Assembly (NCBI RefSeq): GCF_900215155.1
Contig: NZ_LT907980.1
Span: forward strand, 868,001-932,000
Source: Marinobacter sp. LV10R510-11A
GTDB taxonomy: Bacteria > Pseudomonadota > Gammaproteobacteria > Pseudomonadales > Oleiphilaceae
Length of the DNA: 64,000 nucleotides
Direction of reading: 5' to 3'
Position numbers and translations under genes: made by a program. The number at the start of each line of letters is the position of its first letter. Positions within the stretch are counted from its first letter, which is position 1. This document shows positions 1-8,710 of this stretch, one piece after another. The notes below the pieces were generated by a model. That model was not told the origin of the DNA and made no database searches. It saw only the letters and a list, made by a program, of their open reading frames with translations.

Positions 1-616
1 CTTCCGGGTGAAGGTGCCGAAAAACATCAGTATAGCCGCGGCTTTCAATCTGGCCGAGCCATTCCCGCTCTTCTGGAAGGAACGCGCATTTCCCGGTACG
101 CAGCCAACGTTTGGCGTTGTCTGGGCCTATACCAACGTCTTTGTCGGTAGGCGCAATGTTCATGTCGCCCATGACTAGCACGTGGCTACCTTGGCCTTTT
201 AGGTCGTCCAAGTAGGTCATAAGGTCCGCGTAGAAATTCTTTTTGGCCGGGAATTTTACCGGATGATCCCGGCCTTCACCTTGCGGGAAATAACCGTTAA
301 TAACCGTAAGCTTTTTACCATTTACGGTGAATTGCCCGGTAATCAGGCGGCGCTGGGCATCTTCTGTATCTCCAGAGTAGCCTTTAAAGATGTGTTCTGG
401 CTCCTCGCGGGAAAGCAGGGCGACCCCATAATGAGTTTTCTGGCCGTGAAAATGGACGTGGTAACCCAGCTCACGAATGGCCTCAACCGGAAACTCTTCG
501 TCTCTTACCTTGGTTTCCTGAATGCCGATGACATCGGGATTGTGGCTTTCAATCAGGGCTTCTAGCTGGTGTAGGCGGACACGGATACTGTTGGCGTTAA
601 AAGACACAAACATCAT
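1..616 (-). CDS. xthA: Exodeoxyribonuclease III (5' part, runs off the window)
   Basis: Reverse-strand frame from two tandem ATG codons (616 and 613) open to the window edge, about 205 of the roughly 270 residues usual for this family. The product is an AP endonuclease and 3'-5' exonuclease of the exonuclease/endonuclease/phosphatase fold, used in base excision repair in the cytoplasm. Visible motifs: SFNANSIRVR at the N terminus, the metal-binding IQETK segment near residue 35, NGYFPQGEGRDHP near 105 and GDMNIAP near 150. The C-terminal catalytic His lies outside the window. No operon partner is visible; the next gene upstream starts about 90 bp away on the same strand. Confidence 0.93.
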   Translation of the reverse strand, partial: MMFVSFNANSIRVRLHQLEALIESHNPDVIGIQETKVRDEEFPVEAIRELGYHVHFHGQKTHYGVALLSREEPEHIFKGYSGDTEDAQRRLITGQFTVNGKKLTVINGYFPQGEGRDHPVKFPAKKNFYADLMTYLDDLKGQGSHVLVMGDMNIAPTDKDVGIGPDNAKRWLRTGKCAFLPEEREWLGQIESRGYTDVFRHLHPE

Positions 617-709
617 GGCTGAAAGCTCTCCTGAAAACTCTCCGGCGTTGGTTCCGGCAGGAGTTTAACACATTGAAACCACTGTATTGCCCTCCCGAAG
701 AGGACAGGT

Positions 710-1456
710 TCAACGGGTCAGTTCACATTCCGGATAGGTACTTGCGGCATAGCGGATGGTTGCGGTGTAGTTCTGATCAGTGTTCTCGCGCACGTTGGTA
801 AGGCCTGAATAGGCTGTGAGTGCGCCTTTATTGTTGTAGCCGAGGATAATGGGATCCACCAGGAACTTGAGCAACATACTGTCCGGGCGGATTTGCACCA
901 CGTGATCAGCCCTCACAGCCTGGCTTTGAGTGGGTTCGAGAATGAAAGCGTAATCCGTTCCCCGGGTTGGCGCCAGAAAACGAAATTTTACGGATTCGCC
1001 GCTGACGACCTTCTCCCAGTTCCTACGCACTAAGTTATCAAAACCCGCATCCACCACCAGATTTTCGGAAACAGCTACGCTGGAGCGCTTTGTATCGCCG
1101 CCAGGCTGCTGCCATACAACATTCACAGACCCCGAATCCGCGTAAGAGATCTCCAAAGATTCCTGAAAATCCGGTTGCTGGAAAATGACTGTGGGGCGAA
1201 TGTTGGACGGGCTGTAATCGAGGCTCTTTTCAGCGAACGTCTCATTTCCGCCTTCAGCTTGGCGACTATAGATCACACGATGCTCCAGTGGCCGGAACGC
1301 GCCGTTATCACAGGAGCCCTCTATTGTGTGTTGCTCCTCATAAAGCGCTTTCCCATCTTGGCTTTCAGCAGTTCCGGTAAACTTAAAAACGTCGGCAGAC
1401 ACAGGTGTAGCCAGAGCAATCGCTGCCGTTAATAAACACACTGAGCTTCGATTCAC
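710..1456 (-). CDS. Exported protein of unknown function, last gene of lipid-modification operon
   Basis: The 248-residue protein starts with a clear Sec signal peptide (positive MNRSSV start, hydrophobic core, cleavage near PVSA-DV around residue 22), so it is periplasmic or lipid-associated. The mature part is rich in beta-type sequence with no catalytic motif I recognise. Its ATG overlaps the stop of the upstream DUF2878 gene by 4 bp (ATGA), so it is translationally coupled to the fatty-acid modification operon and probably serves it. Exported orphans of this kind are often the last gene of such clusters. Function unknown. Confidence 0.8.
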   Translation of the reverse strand: MNRSSVCLLTAAIALATPVSADVFKFTGTAESQDGKALYEEQHTIEGSCDNGAFRPLEHRVIYSRQAEGGNETFAEKSLDYSPSNIRPTVIFQQPDFQESLEISYADSGSVNVVWQQPGGDTKRSSVAVSENLVVDAGFDNLVRRNWEKVVSGESVKFRFLAPTRGTDYAFILEPTQSQAVRADHVVQIRPDSMLLKFLVDPIILGYNNKGALTAYSGLTNVRENTDQNYTATIRYAASTYPECELTR

Positions 1457-1974
1457 GATGCTAATTCCGGGTAAAGTGATTTACGAGCAAACAGCAGCAG
1501 CGGAAATACCAACAGCCAACCGAACGCGAGCGCGATAAGTGACAGAGTGAGATTGGGAAGTTCCACGACACCGATTTTGCTAGCAGACCAATAGGCGAAC
1601 GAACCAGCAAATGGCGCGAACACAAAGGCCAGCCAGATTTTGCGACTGATCCAGTTCAGGGAGTGGCTTAGTGTAGTCATAAAGATAGCCCAGATCGCAA
1701 TCAGCCAGAGCGGAGTAATAAGTACTGCTCCACTGCTGCTATCCAGTATTCCGAGCCGGAACCAGAGCCCGTCGAGCAAAGACCCAATAACCGTTCCTAG
1801 CGCAATAAACTGAAGTTCTGCAAAGCGATTCTGGCTCACAAACACAAAGTGAATAAGCAGGAAAGCCAGAACTAACACCGGCCCAAGTAGGTCAGGGTAA
1901 ACCGCGCAAGCAAACCAACCGATCTGAAACAGAATGAAATTCAGCACATTACGGGCGGTTTCTGAAGTGATCAT
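1453..1974 (-). CDS. DUF2878 family membrane protein
   Basis: A 173-residue hydrophobic protein with about five predicted membrane segments (residues 10-40, 55-75, 83-105, 112-130, 143-165). Size, topology and position next to a Cfa-type gene match the DUF2878 family, an inner-membrane family of unknown activity found in Cfa/DUF1365 clusters. It overlaps both neighbours by 4 bp. A role with the lipid-modifying enzymes in the inner membrane is inferred from context only. Confidence 0.8.
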   Translation of the reverse strand: MITSETARNVLNFILFQIGWFACAVYPDLLGPVLVLAFLLIHFVFVSQNRFAELQFIALGTVIGSLLDGLWFRLGILDSSSGAVLITPLWLIAIWAIFMTTLSHSLNWISRKIWLAFVFAPFAGSFAYWSASKIGVVELPNLTLSLIALAFGWLLVFPLLLFARKSLYPELAS

Positions 1975-3245
1975 ACGCTCAGTATGTTCTGCCGCTTATT
2001 GCCGGGCTTGGCGAAAACAAGCTGTGATACGCCGATAGCGCGTTCTCTGAAACCGGCTTCACAATAGGCAAAGTAAAAGTGCCAGAGTTTGCGGAACGCC
2101 TGGTCATACCCCATGGACTCGAGCTGTTCGCGGTTGGCCATAAAGCGATCGCACCAATCGCGAAGCGTGCGGGCATAATGAAAGCCCGTATCTTCTGAAT
2201 GGGTGAGAACCAGATTCGACTCGTTGCGCACCGATTCCAGGATTGCACCGAACGAAGGAATGAAGCTTCCAGGGAAAATAAAGCGCTGGATAAAGTCCAC
2301 GTTTTTCAGGGCCCTCTGGTAACGCTGTTCCGGCATGTTAATGGCCTGAACAAGGGCAAGTCCATCTGGTTTCAGCAGTGCGTTGATCTGGCTGAAGTAG
2401 CTATCCAGAAATTGTGGGCCCACAGCTTCAATCATTTCGATGGATACCAGCTTGTCGAACTGGCCAGCAAGGTCCCGATAATCATCAAACAGCAGGGTAA
2501 TGCTGTCTTCCAGGCCTTCGGCGCGAACACGTTCCTGTGCAAGCTCCAACTGTTCTTTAGAGATTGTGGTGGTGGTTACGTGGCAGCCGTAGTGTTTGGC
2601 CGCGTGTATGGCAAAGCCGCCCCAGCCGGTTCCTATCTCGATTACCAGGTCGCCTGGTTGTAAATCCAGCTTCTGGCAAATGGTATCCAGCTTGTGAACG
2701 GCGGCTTCTTCAAGTGTTGATTCCGCGCTTGGGTAAATGGCGGACGAATACATCATAGTAGGGTCGAGAAACGTCTCGAAAAGATCGTTGCCCAGATCAT
2801 AGTGCGCACTGATGTTCTTTCGTGAGCCGTCTTTTGTGTTCCGATTAAGCCAGTGAAGCCCTTTGAGTGCAGGCTTGGTTATCCAGCTGAATTTATCCTC
2901 AAACTCATTCATGCGGTCGATATTGCGGGTAAAAAACCGGAGCAGAGCAACTAGGTCGGGGGATGACCAGTCTCCAGCTACATAGGCTTCGGCAGCGCCA
3001 ACGCTACCTCCCGTCAGCAAGTCCCGCCAAGTACTCTGATCATGAACAATTAGCTCAGCAGGTTGATGGCCGGTGTTGCCATCACCAAATACCAGATCGT
3101 CCATGCCGGGTTCCCGGATGGTCAACGTGCCTTCACCCAACTGCCGGAGCTGCTGGATGACAAGGCTTCTGGCAACCCGACTGGCCAGGGACGCGGTTTC
3201 CTGGGAGTTGGCAATACGGTTGGCCGATGTGTTCATGTTCTCCAT
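1971..3245 (-). CDS. cfa: Cyclopropane-fatty-acyl-phospholipid synthase family methyltransferase
   Basis: The 424-residue protein has the Cfa architecture: an N-terminal lipid-binding region (residues 1-130), then a SAM-dependent methyltransferase domain with the glycine-rich SAM loop EIGTGWGGFA (about 203-212). Family motifs include DLGNDLFETFLDPTMMYSSA (about 149-168), SIEMIEAVG and FIQRFIFPGS. Cfa enzymes transfer a methylene group from SAM to the double bond of membrane phospholipid acyl chains. Paralogues in clusters with DUF1365 and an FAD oxidoreductase can make other methylated or furan fatty acids, so the product here may not be a plain cyclopropane. It overlaps DUF1365 by 13 bp and DUF2878 by 4 bp. 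Confidence 0.9.
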   Translation of the reverse strand: MENMNTSANRIANSQETASLASRVARSLVIQQLRQLGEGTLTIREPGMDDLVFGDGNTGHQPAELIVHDQSTWRDLLTGGSVGAAEAYVAGDWSSPDLVALLRFFTRNIDRMNEFEDKFSWITKPALKGLHWLNRNTKDGSRKNISAHYDLGNDLFETFLDPTMMYSSAIYPSAESTLEEAAVHKLDTICQKLDLQPGDLVIEIGTGWGGFAIHAAKHYGCHVTTTTISKEQLELAQERVRAEGLEDSITLLFDDYRDLAGQFDKLVSIEMIEAVGPQFLDSYFSQINALLKPDGLALVQAINMPEQRYQRALKNVDFIQRFIFPGSFIPSFGAILESVRNESNLVLTHSEDTGFHYARTLRDWCDRFMANREQLESMGYDQAFRKLWHFYFAYCEAGFRERAIGVSQLVFAKPGNKRQNILSV

Positions 3246-4117
3246 GAGCTTACTTTTCCTCGAGTCTTGTTTGAGTCATCCACGCGGGTTACGTCTACGC
3301 CCTGGTCGCCGCTTCCCAGTTTGTGGGCAGGATCACTTTCAGCGAGCTTATCCGGGTGGGTGTAGAACGGAGCGCCTTTGAGTTTCAGCTTGATGGCGTG
3401 CCAGTAAATACCGGCAGCAACCTTGAGCGCTTCAACGGGGAATTGGCGCAAGCTTCTATGGAGGGTTTTACGTGTAAGCGGAGCTCTTTGGACTACAAGC
3501 GTGGCATCGAAATGTTTTTTGCCTTCTTCCAACACGTTCATGTGAATTCTTAGTTCCGGCCCGCGGAAACTGAATGTCCATTCGTAGTGCTGCGCCATGG
3601 CATTGAACGGCGAAACATGAAAACGCTTGGTGAATCGGAACGACTCGGTGCGCCAGCCTGCAGAGTTAGGCTCGCTTCCCGTGGTTTCCAGGCAGTAAAC
3701 GTGGCGTTCGTGCCAAGGTGTGTTGGTGATCTGCGCAACTATGACGGCTGGAACGTCGCCATTAGCACCGCTTTCACTTGCACGGTAGCAAAAGTAAAAG
3801 CTAACCGGATTGAACACGTATCCGGCGTAGCGGGGATGGGTAATTAGCTCTACTGCGCCGTCTGGGCGCCAGCCGGTTGCCGCTTCGACCTGTTCGCGCA
3901 CCGCTTCTGACAGATCACCGGCTTCGGGCCGGAAATAGTCTTTGCGCTTTAGGGACATCCAGTTAAAGCGTTCCAGAGAAAAGAACGGGCTAACGTTGGC
4001 TACCTGATGCCACTCGTCCGTATCTAACGCCAGCATGCCCGTGTGGTATGCAAACTCATGCCGAACGGGGTACAGGCGCCGGTGCCGGATTGAGCCTTGT
4101 AGCCATTGGCTGTCCAT
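3233..4117 (-). CDS. DUF1365 family protein
   Basis: A 294-residue soluble protein with the DUF1365 signature: N-terminal GSIRHRRLYPVRHEFAY, the central LITHPRYAGYVFNPVSFYFC stretch and a conserved FHVSPFN motif. Biochemical function is unknown, but the family is almost always encoded between a flavin amine-oxidase-like protein and a Cfa-type methyltransferase, as here. It lies 2 bp behind the FAD gene and overlaps cfa, so it belongs to the same transcript. An accessory role in acyl-chain modification is inferred. Confidence 0.9.
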   Translation of the reverse strand: MDSQWLQGSIRHRRLYPVRHEFAYHTGMLALDTDEWHQVANVSPFFSLERFNWMSLKRKDYFRPEAGDLSEAVREQVEAATGWRPDGAVELITHPRYAGYVFNPVSFYFCYRASESGANGDVPAVIVAQITNTPWHERHVYCLETTGSEPNSAGWRTESFRFTKRFHVSPFNAMAQHYEWTFSFRGPELRIHMNVLEEGKKHFDATLVVQRAPLTRKTLHRSLRQFPVEALKVAAGIYWHAIKLKLKGAPFYTHPDKLAESDPAHKLGSGDQGVDVTRVDDSNKTRGKVSSWRT

Positions 4118-4119
4118 TG

Positions 4120-5385
4120 TTAGAGCTCCACTCCAAAATCACTGGTTACCCGCAGCGCACTGCGCACGCCATCTTCATGGAAGCCGTTGAACCAGTAGGC
4201 GCCGCAATAATGCGTACGGTTTTTATTGCCGATTTCCCTGTAGCGTTCCTGAGCCTGAACCGCGTCGAGCGTAAACACCGGGTGGGCGTAACTGAAACGT
4301 TTGATCACCTTATTTGGCGCAATGTCGTGACTGCGGTTCAGGGTGACGCAGAAAGTTTCCGGTGCATCGTGGAAATTCTGCAGCGTGTTCATATTGTAGG
4401 TAACAGAAACTGGTTCAGTGCTGTGCTTGGGGATAAAGTAGTTCCACGCGGCCCAGGCTCTGCGGTTTTCTGGCAACACACTGCTGTCTGTGTGCAGTAC
4501 CACATCGTTTTTCTGATACGGGATAGCGCCTAGGATTTCACGCTCCCGATCGCTGGGGTCGGTTAGCATGGCTAGGGCTTGGTCGCTGTGGCAGCCAAAA
4601 ATAACCTGATCGAACTCGTGAATCTGGCCATCGGTTTTGACCGTAACGCCACGCTCACTCCGGCTTACAGCTTGCACCGGGGTATTCAAGTGCATGCTGC
4701 CCCCCAAGCGTTCCATCATGGCCTTTACGTACTGTGCCGAACCACCGGAAATAACGCGCCAAGTTGGGCGATCGTCCACCGACAGCATGCCGTGATTATT
4801 GAAGAACTGCAGAAAAAACCGTATCGGGAACTGCTCAAGCACGATTTCCGGCGCCGACCATATGGCTGCACCCATGGGCACAATATAGTTGTTCCGGAAA
4901 TACCGGGAATAGCCGTTACGGTTCAGGTACTCACCCAGTGTTTCGGTGCTTTGAACCCTGCCGGCCGCCATGTCTGCACGGGTTTCTTTATTGAACCTCA
5001 GAATCTCCCGCACCATATTCAAAAAGGGCAGGTTCAGTAGGTTCTTACGCTGTGCGAACAAGGAGTTCAGGCTGGTTCCGTTGTATTGCAGGCCGGTCGT
5101 GCTGGAATCCACACTGAAACTCATCTCACTGACTTCTGAAGGCACGCCCAGGCGCTCCATCAAGCGCATGAAATTTGGGTAAGTCCAGTCGTTGAATACG
5201 ATAAAGCCGGTGTTCACCGGCCAGGTGCGCCCACCTGCCTCTACATACTCGGTGTTGGTATGGCCACCGGCGTAATCGCCGGCTTCAAAGATTTCGACAT
5301 CGTGCTTTTCAGCGAGAAGCCATGCTGCTGTTAGGCCAGACACACCGGCGCCAATGACAGCAATACGCTGACGTTCGTTACTCAT
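4120..5385 (-). CDS. NAD(P)/FAD-binding amine-oxidase-like protein
   Basis: The 421-residue protein begins with a Rossmann dinucleotide motif VIGAGVSGLTAAWLL (residues 10-24) and the FAD-contacting EAGDYAGGHTNT, typical of the amine oxidase/phytoene desaturase-like superfamily. Homologues in Cfa-DUF1365 clusters are proposed to oxidise or desaturate membrane acyl chains; some belong to singlet-oxygen stress regulons (ChrR/RpoE type). The start overlaps the SDR stop by 4 bp. The substrate cannot be read from sequence. Confidence 0.88.
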   Translation of the reverse strand: MSNERQRIAVIGAGVSGLTAAWLLAEKHDVEIFEAGDYAGGHTNTEYVEAGGRTWPVNTGFIVFNDWTYPNFMRLMERLGVPSEVSEMSFSVDSSTTGLQYNGTSLNSLFAQRKNLLNLPFLNMVREILRFNKETRADMAAGRVQSTETLGEYLNRNGYSRYFRNNYIVPMGAAIWSAPEIVLEQFPIRFFLQFFNNHGMLSVDDRPTWRVISGGSAQYVKAMMERLGGSMHLNTPVQAVSRSERGVTVKTDGQIHEFDQVIFGCHSDQALAMLTDPSDREREILGAIPYQKNDVVLHTDSSVLPENRRAWAAWNYFIPKHSTEPVSVTYNMNTLQNFHDAPETFCVTLNRSHDIAPNKVIKRFSYAHPVFTLDAVQAQERYREIGNKNRTHYCGAYWFNGFHEDGVRSALRVTSDFGVEL

Positions 5386-6182
5386 TCCTTTGTTTCCTGT
5401 TCGCTGGAGCCTTTGCGGGCCATGGAGGCGGCCATTCGATCAATCAATGACTGGGGCAGGGCACTCAGACATTTCAGAATCCATGTAAAGCGTTTTGGGA
5501 AAGCGATTTCGTTATGGCCCTTGGCAAGGCCGCTAATGATGCGCTCGGCAGCATTTTCAGCTGTTACCAGAAAGGGCATTGGGAAATCGTTGCGCTCGGT
5601 CAGTGGCGTTTTTACAAAGCCAGGAGAAACCAGCACCACATCAATGCCTTCGGCCGCAAGATCTGCCCGCAAACTATGTGCAAAATAAGCCAGTGCAGCT
5701 TTTGAGGCGCCGTAGCCTTCTGCACGGGCGAAGGGGAACCACCAGGCAGACGAGCCCACAATAACCAAAGTGGCGGGCAACCCTTTAGCGCGGGTTCGGC
5801 GCAACGCCGGCAGCGCGATCTCAACGCAACGGGCTGTACCAATTACGTTAGTTTGTATGTTCTTCTCAATCACATCACTGCTGTAATTCGCGATATCGAG
5901 ATATTCGCAAGTACCGGCGTTGAGGATAGCCATGTTCAGATCGCCGTGGAATTCCAGAGCGGGCGCAATCGACTGCAGATCGTCCTTGCTGGTTGTATCC
6001 GCTGCGGCAGGTGTAATGCGCTCTGGTGCAAGGGCTTTTATTTGCTCAAGAGGCTCTGGCCGACGCCCGGTAACAACCAACGTGTGCCCGCCCCTAACTA
6101 GGGCGCGAGTTACGCATTCTCCAATGCCGGAACTGGCGCCGGTAACCCAGATATTAGATACAGTATCGAGGCGTTCACTCAT
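5382..6182 (-). CDS. Short-chain dehydrogenase/reductase
   Basis: A classical SDR of 266 residues with the cofactor motif TGASSGIG (about 15-22), NAG (about 90) and the catalytic Ser / YGASKAA arrangement (YxxxK about 157-161). It uses NAD(P)H to interconvert an alcohol and a ketone. The first two residues after the motif show no obvious membrane anchor. Four-base overlaps with both neighbours put it inside the lipid operon, so a fatty acyl or sterol-like carbonyl is a likely substrate, but this is inference. Confidence 0.88.
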   Translation of the reverse strand: MSERLDTVSNIWVTGASSGIGECVTRALVRGGHTLVVTGRRPEPLEQIKALAPERITPAAADTTSKDDLQSIAPALEFHGDLNMAILNAGTCEYLDIANYSSDVIEKNIQTNVIGTARCVEIALPALRRTRAKGLPATLVIVGSSAWWFPFARAEGYGASKAALAYFAHSLRADLAAEGIDVVLVSPGFVKTPLTERNDFPMPFLVTAENAAERIISGLAKGHNEIAFPKRFTWILKCLSALPQSLIDRMAASMARKGSSEQETKE

Positions 6183-6646
6183 CCCGCGTAACCCTTAACC
6201 CAACGTATAAAACTACCAATCACCGGCAGGTTTTCGTACAAGAGCTGACCGGCATCAAAGTAGTCTCGGTGGTAACAGATTTTTCCGTTTTTGATTTCAA
6301 CGTGGCTGATGCCGGCTACCTGAATCTCGCGCCCACCCAGAATACGTTTATGTCGGAGGTGCATCACCCAAGGAATCGTGGAAAAACTGTTCTGAACCAC
6401 TGCATCGTCGAAGACGAAATGGCAGGAAATAACGTTGGTGTATGCCCCCGCAAAATAGCGTGTTAACGCATCGAGACCGTCCACTGCGCCCAGCGGATCC
6501 TGAAATTGGATGTCCTCGCTGTACACGTCGGGCAATTTGTTCAGGTTGCCTTTATCCAGCTCGTTAAAGAGCCACCTAAATCTTTCCAGTGTGCCGGGCA
6601 CCGCCGAATGCGGGTGGCCCACTTCAATTGTTGGGACGGTTGTCAT
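6179..6646 (-). CDS. SnoaL-like / NTF2-fold protein
   Basis: A 155-residue protein of the NTF2-like cone-shaped fold: RFRWLFNELDKGNLNKLPDV with the following DIQFQDPLG, then IPWVMHLRHKRI and a C-terminal HRDYFDAGQLLYE. SnoaL-like members bind or isomerise small hydrophobic molecules. Proteins of this type recur beside SDR and FAD genes in Cfa-DUF1365 clusters. It overlaps the desaturase gene and the SDR gene by 4 bp each, so it is co-translated with them. Confidence 0.85.
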   Translation of the reverse strand: MTTVPTIEVGHPHSAVPGTLERFRWLFNELDKGNLNKLPDVYSEDIQFQDPLGAVDGLDALTRYFAGAYTNVISCHFVFDDAVVQNSFSTIPWVMHLRHKRILGGREIQVAGISHVEIKNGKICYHRDYFDAGQLLYENLPVIGSFIRWVKGYAG

Positions 6647-7599
6647 TTCTGCGCCCTCCTTATTAGGTCAAGTTGACGGGTTTCTTCCTGAATACGCTGA
6701 GGTATCGGGTTGAGATCCCAGATGATGCCCAGCTTTGACAACAGCCAGAGCCCGTACCATGTCACATCAATTTCGTACCACCGAAAGCCCTGACGAACGG
6801 ACTGGGGCCAGCGATGGTGGTTGTTGTGCCAGCCTTCGCCGAAGGTCAGCAAAGCGAGCCAGAAGTTATTGCGGCTGTCGTCGGGAGTCTCAAACCTGCG
6901 CTTGCCCCACACATGGGAAAGCGAGTTTATGGAAACTGTTGCATGGAATAGCGCCACGGTAGAGACGAAGAAGCCCCAAATCAGCATCTGTAAACCGTTA
7001 GTGCCAAGCCCCGGCGCCCAAGCTGCAAGCGCTTCACCCAAGCCATATATCAGAATGGCTGCAGCAGCAGGTATCAGTGAGTCAAAACGATTGATAAGCT
7101 TTAGCTCGGGAAACTTCAGCCAGTCGCGTATACGCTTTTCATCGGTCGCAAAGCCGGCATCGCAGGTAAACCAGCCCATGTGTGACCACCAGAAGCCTTC
7201 TTGATGAGGGGAATGCAGATCTTGTTCCCGATCAGAGTGCTGGTGGTGGTGCCGGTGGTGTGCAGCCCACCAAAGCGGGCCGCGTTGAGCGGCGCTGGCA
7301 CCCAGCACTCCAAATATGAACTGAGCAGGGCGGCTGGTTTTAAACGTCTTGTGTGCAAAGTACCGGTGGTAGAATCCGGTAATGGCAAACATTCGCACCC
7401 AAAAAAAGAAGGCGGCGAATCCGACTGCAACCGCACTTACGCCGGTGTAGAAGGCCAGTAGGCATGCCAGGTGCAGCGCCAGAAACGGAATGACGCGCAC
7501 AACATTGAAGGCTCGGGAAGTTACATCTATGTGATCCGAACCGGCGTCGGAATCGAACCATCTCAGAATATTGATAAACACGTTTTGCACTCGGGTCAT
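6643..7599 (-). CDS. Acyl-CoA (fatty acid) desaturase
   Basis: A 318-residue membrane di-iron desaturase, first gene of the operon. All three histidine boxes are present: HRYFAH (about 78-83), HHRHHHQHSD (about 114-123) and EGWHNNHHRWP (about 255-265). Paired hydrophobic segments lie at about 30-70 and 160-210. These enzymes insert a cis double bond (typically delta-9) into a saturated acyl-CoA. The product would provide the double bond the Cfa-type methyltransferase acts on, which makes the operon a plausible complete acyl-modification pathway. Confidence 0.92.
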   Translation of the reverse strand: MTRVQNVFINILRWFDSDAGSDHIDVTSRAFNVVRVIPFLALHLACLLAFYTGVSAVAVGFAAFFFWVRMFAITGFYHRYFAHKTFKTSRPAQFIFGVLGASAAQRGPLWWAAHHRHHHQHSDREQDLHSPHQEGFWWSHMGWFTCDAGFATDEKRIRDWLKFPELKLINRFDSLIPAAAAILIYGLGEALAAWAPGLGTNGLQMLIWGFFVSTVALFHATVSINSLSHVWGKRRFETPDDSRNNFWLALLTFGEGWHNNHHRWPQSVRQGFRWYEIDVTWYGLWLLSKLGIIWDLNPIPQRIQEETRQLDLIRRAQK

Positions 7600-7666
7600 A
7601 CCCTGATTGCCCTTTCACTTGATGGTTTGTACGCTCTGACCACAGCACTTGGATGCACCATAGACC
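7600..7666. promoter_or_regulatory. Divergent promoter region between desaturase operon and FAD gene
   Basis: A 67-bp gap between two divergently transcribed genes. It must contain or abut promoters for both, but I see no convincing -35/-10 pair or ECF sigma motif, so only its position supports this entry. Confidence 0.4.
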
Positions 7667-8710
7667 ATGTTTAATGAGACGTTCCGTACAACTGATATAC
7701 GCCGCATTGCGATTGTTGGTTCAGGCCTTTCTGGCCTGACTTCAGCTATTAAGCTGAAACAGCAGGGGCACGAAGTAACGGTGTTTGAAAAAAGCCGGGG
7801 CCCAGGTGGCAGGCTTGCAGCAAAACGAGTGGGCGAAGGCTCTGCTGATATAGGCGCTCAGTACTTCACCTCCCGTAATCCGGATTTCCTGCCGTTCCTT
7901 ACGGAGTTCGCAGGCGATAGCAGCTTTGCTATCTGGGACGGCCAGTTCGGATTTCACAGCAGCGATGGCCAGTGGCAGGCATTTCCCGACGAGCTTCGCT
8001 ACGTCGGCACCCCCAGAATGACCGCCATTTCTCGCGCGCTCTCCGCCCACGCAACCGTGGTTTCGGAAACCCGCATTGAAAGCTTAGCTCAATTTGACGG
8101 GGGCTGGGTGCTGTCTGATACCCATGGCAAGCAGGTGGGTGAATTCGATCAGGTTATTATTACCGCTCCGCCTGCCCAGGCGCGAGACCTGCTTGCCCAG
8201 AGTAATCTGCCTGAACTGGCTGCACAGCTTGATGATGCCGTAAGCCGGGTGCTGCCATGCTGGGCCGTAGCCGCGCATTTTGAAGAAAACCCCTGGCCCC
8301 GGCACGAAGGCATGCGCTGTGAACATCCGGTGCTTTATTGGGCAGCCAACAACTCCAGCAAACCGGGCCGCAAAAACGTAGCTCAGGAAGGCAAGGGCGC
8401 TTGGTGGGTTCTGCATGCGAATCCGCAATGGACTGAGAGGAATGTAGAAACTCCGCCAGAACAGGTCGCTAAAGAGATGGTTGCTGCGTTTCGGGAACTG
8501 ACGGGAACCCAAGTGGCCGTTACGGACACAGTACCGCACCGCTGGCTGTACGCCCGCTCTGAAGGCGGTGCCAACCCCGGCCACCTGTGGTTTCCAAAGC
8601 AGGGTATTGGTATTGCGGGTGATTGGCTCAGCGGTGGCAGGGTTGAAGGCGCCTTCGACAGCGCCTGCAGCTTAGTGTCTGCGTGCACGGAAAACCCGGT
8701 TAGCAGGTAA
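7667..8710 (+). CDS. FAD-dependent oxidoreductase, renalase-like
   Basis: A 347-residue flavoprotein with IAIVGSGLSGLTSAIKLK (about 14-31), the FAD motif FEKSRGPGGRLAAKR and an ADIGAQYFT segment, the pattern of bacterial renalase-like NAD(P)/FAD proteins. The C terminus carries the second FAD-binding segment GIAGDWLSGGRVEGAFDSA. Renalases oxidise isomeric forms of NAD(P)H; the actual substrate here is unknown. It is divergent from the lipid operon, and its 3' end overlaps the convergent HD-domain gene by 11 bp. Confidence 0.85.
   Translation: MFNETFRTTDIRRIAIVGSGLSGLTSAIKLKQQGHEVTVFEKSRGPGGRLAAKRVGEGSADIGAQYFTSRNPDFLPFLTEFAGDSSFAIWDGQFGFHSSDGQWQAFPDELRYVGTPRMTAISRALSAHATVVSETRIESLAQFDGGWVLSDTHGKQVGEFDQVIITAPPAQARDLLAQSNLPELAAQLDDAVSRVLPCWAVAAHFEENPWPRHEGMRCEHPVLYWAANNSSKPGRKNVAQEGKGAWWVLHANPQWTERNVETPPEQVAKEMVAAFRELTGTQVAVTDTVPHRWLYARSEGGANPGHLWFPKQGIGIAGDWLSGGRVEGAFDSACSLVSACTENPVSR

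Noticed and set aside
7600..7666. ECF sigma (RpoE/ChrR-type) promoter for the lipid operon
   Set aside because: TTGATGG and CGTA-like fragments exist, but spacing and orientation do not fit the known consensus.
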